Shown: piece by piece, positions 49,219 to 56,937 of the stretch
Layout: each line of letters opens with the position of its first letter
Position numbering within the stretch: position 1 is the first letter of the stretch
DNA from: Streptomyces sp. ADI95-17
Lineage (GTDB): Bacteria > Actinomycetota > Actinomycetes > Streptomycetales > Streptomycetaceae
Assembly: GCF_003846175.1 (NCBI RefSeq)
Contig: NZ_ML123045.1
Span: 969,038 to 1,025,974, forward strand
Direction of reading: 5' to 3'
Length of the DNA stretch: 56,937 bases
Notes under the pieces: generated by a model
Seen by the model: only the letters and a program-made list of their open reading frames with translations
Told to the model about the DNA's origin: nothing
Database searches by the model: none
Translations under genes and position numbers: made by a program

Positions 49219-50229
49219 ATGGACCTTGCCTATATTCCCAGCCCGTCGACCGGCGTGATCGATCTCGGCCCGATCCCGCTCCGCGGCTACGCGTTCTGCA
49301 TCATCATCGGTGTCTTCGTCGCCGTCTGGTTCGGCAACAAGCGCTGGGTCGCCCGGGGCGGCAGATCCGGCACCGTTGCCGACATCGCCGTCTGGGCGGT
49401 GCCCTTCGGCCTCGTCGGCGGCCGGCTCTACCACGTGATCACCGACTACCAGCTGTACTTCAGCGAGGGTGAGAACTGGGTCGACGCCTTCAAGATCTGG
49501 CAGGGCGGCCTCGGCATCTGGGGCGCGGTCGCGCTCGGTGCCGTCGGCGCCTGGATCGGCTGCCGCCGCCGCGGGATCCCGCTGCCCGCCTGGGCCGACG
49601 CGCTCGCCCCCGGCCTCGCTTTCGCCCAGGCCTGCGGCCGCTGGGGCAACTGGTTCAACCAGGAGCTGTACGGCAAGGCGACCGACCTGCCGTGGGCGCT
49701 GAAGATCAGCGAGGGCCCCAACCGGGTCGCCGGCACCTATCACCCGACGTTCCTCTACGAGTCGCTGTGGTGCATCGGTGCCGGCCTGCTGGTGATCTGG
49801 GCGGACCGCCGCTTCAAGCTCGGACACGGCCGGGTGTTCGCCCTGTACGTCGCCGCGTACTGCGCGGGGCGGGGCTGGATCGAGTACATGCGGGTCGACG
49901 AGGCCCACCACATCCTGGGCCTGCGCCTGAACGTGTGGACCGCGCTGATCGTCTTCGTGCTGGCCGTGGCGTACTTCGTGATCTCGGCGAAGGTGCGGCC
50001 GGGGCGCGAGGAGATCGTGGAGCCGGGAGCCGCGGAGGAAGCGGCGGCCGCGGCGGAGGCCGGTGACGCCGAGAGCGTCGAGGGCGTCGAGACCGCCAAG
50101 GACGACAAGGACGACGCGGGCGAGGGCTCGAAGGGCGGCGGTGACGCCGAGCGTGCCGACGACCCCGACGACAGCGCCACCCGGAAGCCGGCGAAGAACG
50201 GCACCGCGGAAGCGGCGAAGAACGCCTGA
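49219..50229 (+). CDS. lgt: prolipoprotein diacylglyceryl transferase
   Basis: Polytopic membrane enzyme of 336 residues that moves diacylglycerol from phosphatidylglycerol to the lipobox Cys, the step before LspA. Signature segments are YAFCIIIGVFVAVW, GGRLYHVITD, GLGIWGAVALGAVGAW and QACGRWGNWFNQELYG; GRGWIEYMRVD near the end is also conserved. A charged tail of about 70 residues (acidic Glu/Ala then KD/GEG-rich) follows the last helix, as in other Streptomyces Lgt. TAGCGT 10 nt before the ATG suggests a very short leader. Confidence 0.97.
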   Translation: MDLAYIPSPSTGVIDLGPIPLRGYAFCIIIGVFVAVWFGNKRWVARGGRSGTVADIAVWAVPFGLVGGRLYHVITDYQLYFSEGENWVDAFKIWQGGLGIWGAVALGAVGAWIGCRRRGIPLPAWADALAPGLAFAQACGRWGNWFNQELYGKATDLPWALKISEGPNRVAGTYHPTFLYESLWCIGAGLLVIWADRRFKLGHGRVFALYVAAYCAGRGWIEYMRVDEAHHILGLRLNVWTALIVFVLAVAYFVISAKVRPGREEIVEPGAAEEAAAAAEAGDAESVEGVETAKDDKDDAGEGSKGGGDAERADDPDDSATRKPAKNGTAEAAKNA

Positions 50230-50244
50230 ACCGTGTGAACCCGT

Positions 50245-50283
50245 GCGTGGGCCCCGGACCGCTGGTCCGGGGCCCACGCTTTT
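50245..50283. terminator. strong intrinsic terminator between lgt and the citE-like gene
   Basis: A perfect 16-bp stem (50245-50260 with 50264-50279) with a 3-nt loop and TTTT. It ends lgt and sits where the convergent CitE-like transcript would also end. Confidence 0.9.
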
Positions 50284-50304
50284 GTCCTCAATCGCCGGAC
50301 GGGC
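50284..50304 (+). repeat. copy 2 of the dispersed 21-nt element
   Basis: Identical to 28094-28114. On the minus strand it supplies the last codons (PSGD) and the stop of the CitE-like gene. Confidence 0.7.
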
Positions 50305-51112
50305 CCGATGCACCGGCCAGTGCCAGCGTCCTGCGGGCCGAGGCCACCACCGCCGCGTCGACGAACCGGCCGTCCGGCAGGGCCAGCGCGCCCTCGTCCG
50401 CCACGGCCGCCGCCACGATCTCCGCCGCCGCCTCGATCTCCTGCGGCGTCGGGCGGAACGCCCGCTCGATGACCGGGAGCTGGCGGGGGTGGATCGCCGC
50501 CCGGCCCAGGAAACCCAGCGCCCGGCCGTGCGCGCAGGACGTCCACAGGCCGTCCAGGTCCCGGACGTCCGGGAACACCGACTGGGTGGGCGGGGCGAGT
50601 CCGGCCGCGCGGGCGGCGACCACCACCCGGCTGCGCGACCAGTCGAGGCCGGCGTCGTCCCGTACCCCCAGATCGGCCCGGAGGTCCGCCTCGCCTAGGG
50701 CGATGGAACGCACCTGGGGATGGGACGCGGCCACCGAGTACGCGTGCTCGATGCCGAGCGCCGACTCCAGCAGCGGGCAGAGCGCGACGCCCGGCGCCAC
50801 GGCCGCGATGTGATGGACGGACGCGGCGTGCGTGATCTTGGGCAGCCGGAGCTCGGCGAGCCCCGGCAGCCCGGCCAGGGCGATGACGTCCGCCTCGGTG
50901 TGGACCCGGACGTGGACCGGCACGGCCGTGTCCCCGGCCGCTTCGGAGAGCAGCTCGGCGGTGGCCGAGCGCGCGTACTCCTTGCGGTCCGGGGCGACCG
51001 CGTCCTCCAGGTCCACGATCACCACGTCCGCGCCCGAGTCCCGCGCCTTGCGCACTACTTCCGGCCGGTCCCCGGGGACGTACAGCCAGGTGAGCGGGAC
51101 CGCCGCCGTCAC
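50288..51112 (-). CDS. HpcH/HpaI aldolase / citrate lyase beta-like CoA-ester lyase
   Basis: A 274-residue CitE-type TIM-barrel lyase. Such enzymes cleave acyl-CoA esters such as citramalyl-, malyl- or beta-methylmalyl-CoA. LYVPGDRPEVVRKARDSGADVVIVDLEDAVAPDRK opens the barrel; the magnesium ligands are the Glu in CPLLESALGI and the Asp in ALGEADLRADLG. GRAAIHPRQLPVIERAF is the typical end segment. The GTG overlaps the stop of the CoA-transferase gene (GTGA), so the two steps, CoA activation then cleavage, are probably linked. It is the last gene of the minus-strand operon. The natural substrate is unknown. Confidence 0.9.
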   Translation of the reverse strand: MTAAVPLTWLYVPGDRPEVVRKARDSGADVVIVDLEDAVAPDRKEYARSATAELLSEAAGDTAVPVHVRVHTEADVIALAGLPGLAELRLPKITHAASVHHIAAVAPGVALCPLLESALGIEHAYSVAASHPQVRSIALGEADLRADLGVRDDAGLDWSRSRVVVAARAAGLAPPTQSVFPDVRDLDGLWTSCAHGRALGFLGRAAIHPRQLPVIERAFRPTPQEIEAAAEIVAAAVADEGALALPDGRFVDAAVVASARRTLALAGASGPSGD

Positions 51113-52308
51113 AGGACGTGCTCCGCCCGCAGCGCCGAGATCTCCGGGCCCGACAGGCCCAGCCCGGTGAGGATCTCCTCGGTGTCCGCGCCGTGCGGGC
51201 GGCCGGCCCAGCGGATCGCGCCCGGTGTCGCGGAGAGCCGGAACAGCACGTTCTGCATCCGCAGCGGGCCCAGCTCCGGGTCGTCGACCTCGGTGACGGA
51301 GTCCAGGGCCCGGTACTGCGGGTCCTCCATCACGTCCTGGATGTCATGGATCGGCGCGATGGCCGCCTCCGCCTTCTCGAAGGCCGATAGGGCCTCCTCG
51401 CGGGTGTGCCGGGCGATCCAGTTGCCGACCGCCTCGTCGAGCTCGTCGGCGTGCTCGGCGCGGGTGGTGCCGGCGGCGAACCAGGGCTCGTCGATCAGTT
51501 CGACCCGGCCGACCAGGTGCATCACCCGCTCAGCGATCGACTGCGCGGAGGTGGAGACCGCGACCCAGTGCCCGTCCGAGGTGCGGTAGGTGTTGCGCGG
51601 GGCGTTGTTGCGGGAGCGGTTGCCGGTGCGCGGCTGTACGTAGCCGAGCTGGTCGTACCAGATGGGCTGCGGGCCGAGCACGGTCAGGATGGGCTCGATG
51701 ATCGCCATGTCGACGATCTGCCCCCGGCCGGTGCGTTCGCGTCCGGCGAGCGCGGCCATCACGGCGTAAGCGGTGGCCAGTGCCGCGATCGAGTCGGCGA
51801 GGCCGAACGGCGGCAGCGTGGGCGGCCCGTCCGGCTCCCCGGTGATCGCGGCGAAGCCGCTCATCGCCTCGGCCAGGGTGCCGAAGCCGGGGCGGTGCGC
51901 GTACGGGCCGAACTGTCCGAATCCGGTGACCCTGACCAGGACGAGGCGCGGGTTGACCGCGTGCAGCTCCGCCCAGCCCAGGCCCCAGCGCTCCAGTGTC
52001 CCGGGCCGGAAGTTCTCGATGATCACATCCGTTCCGGCGGCCAGCCGCAGCAGGATGTCGCGACCGCCGGGCGTGGACAGATCGAGGGTCAGATTGCGTT
52101 TGTTGCGGCCGAGCAGTTTCCACCACAGGCCGACGCCGTCCTTCGTGGGGCCGTGCCCGCGTGAGGGGTCGGGCCGGCGCGGATGCTCGACCTTGATCAC
52201 CTCGGCGCCGAAGTCGCCGAGCATGGTGGCGGAGAGCGGACCGGCGAAGAGCGTGGCGAGGTCGACGACCCGCAGCCCGGTCAGGGGGGCCTGCGCGGGC
52301 GCGGTCAT
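51109..52308 (-). CDS. CaiB/BaiF-type (class III) CoA-transferase
   Basis: A 399-residue class III CoA-transferase that moves CoA between carboxylic acids. GLRVVDLATLFAGPLSATMLGDFGAEVIKVEHP is the family N-terminus. Asp172 in PFGLADSIAAL aligns with the catalytic Asp of formyl-CoA transferase. Further motifs are RNKRNLTLDL, IIENFRPGTLERWGLG and GHWVAVS. The ATG overlaps the ribokinase stop (ATGA). Together with the CitE-like lyase it could activate and split a dicarboxylic or hydroxy acid. Confidence 0.92.
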   Translation of the reverse strand: MTAPAQAPLTGLRVVDLATLFAGPLSATMLGDFGAEVIKVEHPRRPDPSRGHGPTKDGVGLWWKLLGRNKRNLTLDLSTPGGRDILLRLAAGTDVIIENFRPGTLERWGLGWAELHAVNPRLVLVRVTGFGQFGPYAHRPGFGTLAEAMSGFAAITGEPDGPPTLPPFGLADSIAALATAYAVMAALAGRERTGRGQIVDMAIIEPILTVLGPQPIWYDQLGYVQPRTGNRSRNNAPRNTYRTSDGHWVAVSTSAQSIAERVMHLVGRVELIDEPWFAAGTTRAEHADELDEAVGNWIARHTREEALSAFEKAEAAIAPIHDIQDVMEDPQYRALDSVTEVDDPELGPLRMQNVLFRLSATPGAIRWAGRPHGADTEEILTGLGLSGPEISALRAEHVL

Positions 52309-53189
52309 GCGGCGTCGATCTCGGTGCGGTACGGCATGGAGGTCGAGGCGCCCGGCCGCTGTACGCACAGCGCGGCGGCCGACGACGCCCAGGCCAGCGC
52401 CCGGGGCACGGGCCGTCGCTCACCGAGCGCGACGGCGAGCGTGCCGACGAAGGTGTCGCCGGCCCCGGTGGTGTCGACGGCGGTGACCTCGGGGGCGGGC
52501 AGGACGACGGGTTCGCCGCCCCGGGCCGCGTAGAGGCAGCCCTTCGAGCCGAGCGTGATGACGACCGCGGGGACCTGGCTGAGCAGGTACCGCGCCGAGG
52601 CGTGGGGGTCGGTGAATCCGGAGAGCTCGGCAGCCTCGTGCTCATTGGGGATCAACAGGTCGACGCAGTCGAGGAGTTCGGACGGCAGCGGCTGCACGGG
52701 AGAGGGGGTGAGGATGGTCCGGACGCCCTGGGCGTGGGCCACCCGGGCGCCCTCGATCACCGCGGACAGCGGCAGCTCCAGCTGGAGCAGCAGCAGATCG
52801 GCTCCGGCGATGGCGGCCATCTCGCCGGGGCCGAGGGCGGTGACGGCGCCGTTGGCGCCGGGGACCACCACGATGGAGTTGGCCCCCGTGTCGTCCACCA
52901 CGATGTGCGCGGTGCCGCTGGGGCCCTCGACCGTGTGCAGCAGATCGGTGTCGATGCCCGCGTGCTCCAGATTCGACCGCAGCCGTACGCCGTACTCGTC
53001 GTCACCGACCGCGCCGATCATCGTCACCTCGCCGCCCGCGCGGGCGGCGGCGACGGCCTGGTTGGCGCCCTTGCCGCCGGGTACGGTGCGGAACTCCCGT
53101 CCGGTGACGGTCTCTCCGCGTCCCGGGGCCCGTTCGGCGTATGCGACGAGGTCCATATTGGTGCTGCCGAGCACCGCGATGCCGGTCAT
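52305..53189 (-). CDS. rbsK: ribokinase (PfkB family)
   Basis: A 294-residue sugar kinase. The N-terminal GSTNMDLVAYAERAPGRGETVTG and PGGKGANQAVAAARAG motifs are those of ribokinase rather than fructokinase or adenosine kinase. The catalytic Asp245 lies in DTTGAGDTFVG. It would convert free ribose to ribose 5-phosphate. The ATG overlaps the stop of the upstream ADP-ribosylglycohydrolase-family gene and its stop overlaps the CoA-transferase ATG, so it is embedded in the operon. That context suggests the hydrolases release ribose. Confidence 0.92.
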   Translation of the reverse strand: MTGIAVLGSTNMDLVAYAERAPGRGETVTGREFRTVPGGKGANQAVAAARAGGEVTMIGAVGDDEYGVRLRSNLEHAGIDTDLLHTVEGPSGTAHIVVDDTGANSIVVVPGANGAVTALGPGEMAAIAGADLLLLQLELPLSAVIEGARVAHAQGVRTILTPSPVQPLPSELLDCVDLLIPNEHEAAELSGFTDPHASARYLLSQVPAVVITLGSKGCLYAARGGEPVVLPAPEVTAVDTTGAGDTFVGTLAVALGERRPVPRALAWASSAAALCVQRPGASTSMPYRTEIDAA

Positions 53190-54559
53190 GGGCACAGTGC
53201 CTCCTTGTGGGTGAGCCGGTGGGTCTGTTCGGCGAGTTCGTCGAAGCCGATGGAGTCGAAACCGGGGACGGACGAGGCGAGACGGTTCTTCAGCGGGGTG
53301 GTCCAGCGGTCGGGCAGCAGCGAGGGGGCCCCGGCCAGCAGCCCGGCGAGCGAACCGGCGGTCGCGCCGTTGGAGTCGGTGTCCCAGCCGCCGGACACCG
53401 CCCGGCAGACGGAGAGCGAGAAGTCGCCGTCGGCATGAGTGAGGGCGGCGGCGAGCAGCGCGGCGTTGGGCAGCACATGGACCCAGTGATACCGGCCGTA
53501 CTCGGCGTGCAGCCGGTCGGTCACCGCGTCGAAGTCGGCGTTGTCGCGGGCCGCTGCGATGCCGAAGCGCACCGCCCGCGCGAACCGGGATCGCGGTGGT
53601 ACCACCCGCAGCCCGGTGGCCAGGCACCCGTGCACATCGCTCCCGCCGCCGGCCGCCTCGGCGAGCGCCGCGGCGGTGAACATCGCTCCGTAGACCCCGT
53701 TGGCGGTGTGGCTGAGCACGGCGTCCCGATGAGCCTGTTCCGCTGCGGCCGCCGGGTCGCCCGGGTTGGTCCAGCCGTGCACATCGGCCCGGATCTGCGC
53801 GCCGATCCACTCCCGGAACGGATTGCGGTACCTGGCGGTGTGCGGGGGCTCGACGCCGTCCAGCAGATTGCGGTACGCGACCCGCTCGGCGGTGAACGTC
53901 CGGCCCGCCGGGAGTTCGTCGAGCCAGAGCCTGGCGAGATCGCCGGTGGTGAAGGAAGGGCCGTATCGCTGGATCAACAGCACAGTGAGCAAGGGGTAGT
54001 TGAGGTCGTCGTCCTCGGGCATGCCGTCGATGTTCTCGGCCAGCGAGTTGGGCGCGGAGCGACGGTTCCAGGGGTAGGTGGCGGCCAGCGGGGCGGGCAG
54101 CCCCTTGGCGGTGAACCAGGTGGTGAGCGGCCAGTTGCCGGTGGCGCGGGCCAATGCGCGGATGCCTTCCAGCGGCAGCTTCTCGACGGGTTTGCCGAGC
54201 AGGCAGCCGGCCGCCCGGCCCAGCCAGGCGGCGTGCAGCCGGTCCCGGCTCACCGCCGGGGCGTCCGTCCGGGGCGCCGGCCAGTCGGGGCACGCGGCCC
54301 GGATCGCGGCCCGGTCCGTCGGCTCGTCCACCGCCGACGGCGAGTCCAGCAGGGCGAGTTCGTCGAGCAGCCGCTCGGCGAGCGCCCGCAGCTCGGGCGC
54401 CGGCGGAGTGGACGCGCCCGCGCGCTCCGGGGCGGGGGCGCCGCCCGCCTCGTACCACCGGCGTGCGACGTCCCGCGCGTCCCGCCCGTCCTCGGCCGCC
54501 TGGCGCAGTTCGTGCCCGACGAGGTCCTCCGGCTGCACCCATGTCACCCGTACGGTCAT
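53186..54559 (-). CDS. ADP-ribosylglycohydrolase-family protein B
   Basis: A 457-residue member of the ARH superfamily. The first 100 residues are a family-specific extension (TWVQPEDLVGHELRQAAEDGRDARDVARRWYEAGG). The ARH fold begins about residue 105 (DRLHAAWLGRAAGCLLGKPVEKL). The first metal motif is EDDDLNY (182-188) in place of the canonical T-D-D-T, while the second, GWDTDSNGAT (Asp393, Asp395, Ser396), is intact. I have seen the DDD variant in a distinct clade whose substrate is not known to me. Both ends overlap neighbours by ATGA. It should hydrolyse a glycosidic bond to ribose, but the exact substrate is open. Confidence 0.88.
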   Translation of the reverse strand: MTVRVTWVQPEDLVGHELRQAAEDGRDARDVARRWYEAGGAPAPERAGASTPPAPELRALAERLLDELALLDSPSAVDEPTDRAAIRAACPDWPAPRTDAPAVSRDRLHAAWLGRAAGCLLGKPVEKLPLEGIRALARATGNWPLTTWFTAKGLPAPLAATYPWNRRSAPNSLAENIDGMPEDDDLNYPLLTVLLIQRYGPSFTTGDLARLWLDELPAGRTFTAERVAYRNLLDGVEPPHTARYRNPFREWIGAQIRADVHGWTNPGDPAAAAEQAHRDAVLSHTANGVYGAMFTAAALAEAAGGGSDVHGCLATGLRVVPPRSRFARAVRFGIAAARDNADFDAVTDRLHAEYGRYHWVHVLPNAALLAAALTHADGDFSLSVCRAVSGGWDTDSNGATAGSLAGLLAGAPSLLPDRWTTPLKNRLASSVPGFDSIGFDELAEQTHRLTHKEALCP

Positions 54560-55743
54560 GGCGCACCCACAAGCGCGGCGAACGCCGACTCGTGCGCGCG
54601 GCGCCGGGCCGTGTCCCGTACGAACACCTCGCGGGCGACGTCCGCCAGGGTCCGTGCGGGGGCGTGCAGATCGAGGCGGCTGGCCTCGGCGACCGTTGTC
54701 ACCCAGTCGGCGGGGATCGTCCGAGTGCCGTGCAGTGCTCCCGCCACGGCGCCGCTCATGGTGGCGATCGAGTCGCAGTCCCGGCCGTAGTTGACCGAGC
54801 CGAGCACCGTGTGCCGGTAGTCGCCGTCCGCGACGAGCAGCATGCCGAGGGCGATCGGGAGCTCCTCGATGGCGTGCAGCCGGGAGGGTCTGCGGGCGCC
54901 GAGGGACGGGGCGCGGTAGTCGGGGCCGACCGTGTCGAAGGGGGCGACGGCGGCGCGCAGCGGGGCCAGCGCCGACTCGAAGCCGTCGTGCCCGGCGGCC
55001 GCTTCGCACACCGCCTCGATCGCCGAGCGGGTGCCGTCCTTGGCGAGCGACAGGCAGGTGTCGACGACGGTGGCGGGGGTCGCGCCCGGCGCGCAGGCGG
55101 CGGCGACGGCAGCCGCGAAGACCCCGGCCGCCTCCCTTCCGTAGCTCGACTGGTGGGCGCCGGCGACATCCAGTGCCTCGGCGTACGCGGCCTCCGGGTG
55201 GGCGGCGTTGACCAGGCCGACCGGGGCCATGTACATCGCCGCACCGCAGTTGACGATGTTCCCGTTGCCCGCCTCGCGCGGATCGACATGGCCGTAGTGC
55301 AGCCGGGCGACGATCCACTTCTCGGCGAGGAAGATCCGCTGGAGCGGCAGCGCCTCGGCCTCCAGCTCCGGGATCCAGCGGGGGCGGGAGATCAGCTCGG
55401 GCACGAGATGGCCGGCGACCGCGTAGGCGTCGAGATGGTCGCGCACCTCGCCGTACACCCGCACCAGCGCATGGGTCATCAGGGTGTCGTCGGTGACGTG
55501 CCCATCACCCTTGTGGTACGGGGCGATGGGGCGTGCGGTGCGCCAGTCCTCGCCGTCCCACGGGCCCACGACGCCGTCGATCCGCCCGCCGTGGCGGGCC
55601 ACGATCTGCTCGGGGGACCGGCCCTCCACCGGGCCGCCGAGCGCGTCGCCGACGGCGGCGCCGACGAGTGCGCCGGCGATCCGTTCATCGAGTGTGAGTG
55701 TCGTGGGTCCGGCCTCGGACAGCGTGGGCGTCATGGATGTCAT
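54556..55743 (-). CDS. ADP-ribosylglycohydrolase-family protein A
   Basis: A 395-residue ARH-family enzyme with both canonical dimagnesium motifs: T84-D85-D86-T87 in HVTDDTLMTHAL and D322-C-D324-S325 in YGRDCDSIATMSGAVAGAL. The N-terminal RIAGALVGAAVGDALGGPVEG is the classic start. A central insert (WIPELEAEALPLQRIFLAEKWIVARLHYGHVDPREAGN) resembles that of nucleoside- or ribosyl-hydrolase-like members. It is likely the fully active hydrolase of the cluster. The ATG at 55743 lies inside the 3' end of the next upstream gene (59-nt overlap); 55734 is an alternative. The stop overlaps the start of protein B. Confidence 0.9.
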   Translation of the reverse strand: MTSMTPTLSEAGPTTLTLDERIAGALVGAAVGDALGGPVEGRSPEQIVARHGGRIDGVVGPWDGEDWRTARPIAPYHKGDGHVTDDTLMTHALVRVYGEVRDHLDAYAVAGHLVPELISRPRWIPELEAEALPLQRIFLAEKWIVARLHYGHVDPREAGNGNIVNCGAAMYMAPVGLVNAAHPEAAYAEALDVAGAHQSSYGREAAGVFAAAVAAACAPGATPATVVDTCLSLAKDGTRSAIEAVCEAAAGHDGFESALAPLRAAVAPFDTVGPDYRAPSLGARRPSRLHAIEELPIALGMLLVADGDYRHTVLGSVNYGRDCDSIATMSGAVAGALHGTRTIPADWVTTVAEASRLDLHAPARTLADVAREVFVRDTARRRAHESAFAALVGAP

Positions 55744-56937
55744 GTCCGAATTGTCTACCCGGGGGCTTCGGTTCCGTGTCTGCCAGCAGCCCGGCGAGTT
55801 CGATGAGATCGGTCCCCGCGAGGCGGGGCAGCGCACACCCCGCGAGGGTGCGGCAGGCCTCGCGCCAGCCGTCCGGGACGGCACCGATCCCGCCGAGTGC
55901 GCCGGTCAGCGCGCCGGCCAGCGCGGGCGCCGAGTCCGCCACCCGGGACAGGCACGCCGCCGCGGGAACGGCCTGGGCGATCTGGCCGCGGGCGGCGGTG
56001 GCCAGGGCGAGGGTGACCGGGACGGTCTCGGCGGCGGCGATCCCGTAGCTGTAGACGTGGTCGACGATCTGATGCTCCAGCACCGGGACCAGGGCGAAGG
56101 CGCCCGCCGCCTCGCCGACGAAGTCACGGGCGATCCGTACGGCGTGGGCGGCGTTGCGGGCGATCTCGGTGCCTTCGGGGAGCTGGGCGAGCGCGGCGTT
56201 CACCGCGGTGTCCACATCCGCACCGCCCAGCGCCTCGGCGATCGCCGCCGCCATCGCGCGGGCACCGTGCACCCCGTCGCCGTCCTGGGTGTAGCGCGCG
56301 TCGAACTCGGCGAGGTCGGCGGCGGCCGCGGGGTCGGCGGGGTGGGCGACGGCGAGCACGGCGGCCCGTACGCAGGCCGCGTCGTCGAAGTAGTGCGGGT
56401 TGTCGTGGCCGGTGGCGGGCGGGCGCAGTCCGGCGGCGAGATTGCCGAGCCCGGCCCGTACCGAGATCCGGGCACGCAGCGGGAGCACCGCGGACTCGAC
56501 CTCGGGGGCACGGGCGGCGGCTGCGGCGACCTCGGCGGCCAGCGCGTTCCAGGCGACGTCGATGGCGGCCCGCATCCGGCGTCCGGGGGAGAGGCCGTGC
56601 AGCGGACCGGCCGCCGAGGTGAGTACGGTCCCGGCGGCGAAGGCCGCCCATTCGGCGTCGTCGGAGGGCCCCAGCCGCAGCGGTTCGGGCGGCTGGTTGA
56701 GCGCGATGGGGACGGGCAGCGTGGTGGTGGCGTTCAGCTCGGCGAAGGTGTCGAGCTCCCGGGTGAGGCGCCGGGTCCACTCGGGCATCCGGGCCGCCCG
56801 GTGCCGGGCGGCGGGCCATCCGGCGGCGTCACCTGCGGCGAGCCCGAGCAGCAGCCCCTCGATCCGGGCCCGGTGCCCGACAGCGGGCCGGGTGCGGAGC
56901 CGGGCGGCGGGGGAGGCGGGCGCGGAGGTGGCGGGGG
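55685..56937 (-). CDS. ADP-ribosylglycohydrolase-family protein C, 5' end outside window
   Basis: Partial gene, at least 417 codons, open to the right edge of the window. Reading back from 56788, the frame continues through ARIEGLLLGLAAGDAAGWP, the ARH N-terminal motif, so the ATG at 56788 is internal. The first metal motif reads SDDAEW (canonical T-D-D-T) and the second RVADSAPALAGAL (canonical D-x-D-S), losing one Asp and a Thr. Activity is probably altered or lost. Its 3' end overlaps protein A by 59 nt, so it is the upstream member of the same operon. Confidence 0.8.
   Translation of the reverse strand, partial: PATSAPASPAARLRTRPAVGHRARIEGLLLGLAAGDAAGWPAARHRAARMPEWTRRLTRELDTFAELNATTTLPVPIALNQPPEPLRLGPSDDAEWAAFAAGTVLTSAAGPLHGLSPGRRMRAAIDVAWNALAAEVAAAAARAPEVESAVLPLRARISVRAGLGNLAAGLRPPATGHDNPHYFDDAACVRAAVLAVAHPADPAAAADLAEFDARYTQDGDGVHGARAMAAAIAEALGGADVDTAVNAALAQLPEGTEIARNAAHAVRIARDFVGEAAGAFALVPVLEHQIVDHVYSYGIAAAETVPVTLALATAARGQIAQAVPAAACLSRVADSAPALAGALTGALGGIGAVPDGWREACRTLAGCALPRLAGTDLIELAGLLADTEPKPPGRQFGHDIHDAHAVRGRTHDTHTR

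Noticed and set aside
50288..56937. ADP-ribosylation toxin-antitoxin or phage-defence island
   Set aside because: No ADP-ribosyltransferase, macrodomain or nuclease gene accompanies the hydrolases. The ribokinase and CoA enzymes point to metabolism instead, though the right flank is not visible.

Overview
The window is a high-GC actinobacterial chromosome segment. GTG starts are frequent, genes are tightly coupled through ATGA/GTGA overlaps, and gene order is ileS - DksA-like - lspA - RluA ... dnaE ... hisDCB-H-priA-F ... hisI-trpE ... trpC-M-B-A ... lgt. That order is the conserved Streptomyces his/trp core region (I recall the same order in S. coelicolor near SCO2034-SCO2076). I see no tRNA, rRNA, CRISPR array, transposase or prophage gene.

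Layout. 1-6.8 kb: ileS on the minus strand behind a T-box riboswitch, then plus-strand genes for a Lys/Ala-tailed DksA-type zinc finger protein, prolipoprotein signal peptidase (lspA), an RluA-type pseudouridine synthase and an acetyltransferase. 6.8-19.5 kb: mostly exported or membrane proteins, namely a Tat-exported GH95-like hydrolase, a CPA1 Na+/H+ antiporter, an MscS channel, a dienelactone-hydrolase-like enzyme, an M43-type metalloprotease, a PhoD phosphatase, a membrane-anchored DsbA-like protein, a polytopic membrane protein, a small secreted protein and a DUF2252 protein. 19.7-23.3 kb: dnaE. 23.4-32.5 kb: a small basic protein, an NYN-domain protein, an ABC transporter pair with an odd coupled Gly/Ala ORF between its genes, a DUF2567 membrane protein, a degenerate minisatellite, YbaK, a Lon-N-domain protein, a TPR-like protein and a pentapeptide-like membrane protein.

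32.7-48.2 kb is the amino-acid core. One operon, hisD-hisC-(40-codon ORF)-hisB-small membrane protein-hisH-priA-ridA-hisF, supplies most of histidine synthesis; PriA doubles as TrpF. An ArsR/MFS pair with tandem operators and a TIGR03085 gene separate it from hisI-trpE, a run of small membrane proteins, and trpC-trpM-trpB-trpA. hisG, hisE, trpD and trpG are not in the window. A second DsbA-like gene and lgt follow.

50.3-56.9 kb (minus strand) is the least ordinary region. Three tandem, divergent ADP-ribosylglycohydrolase-family genes run into a ribokinase-like gene, a CaiB-type CoA-transferase and a CitE-like lyase. All are overlapping or translationally coupled, and the cluster runs off the right edge. 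It looks like one catabolic or salvage operon for a ribosylated substrate that I cannot identify. Other points of interest are a duplicated hisB start region, a 36-nt in-frame duplication between the ABC genes, two TTGCGCAA operators, changed active-site residues in the GH95-like enzyme, and a recurring -10-like hexamer 6-8 nt before start codons that suggests leaderless transcripts.
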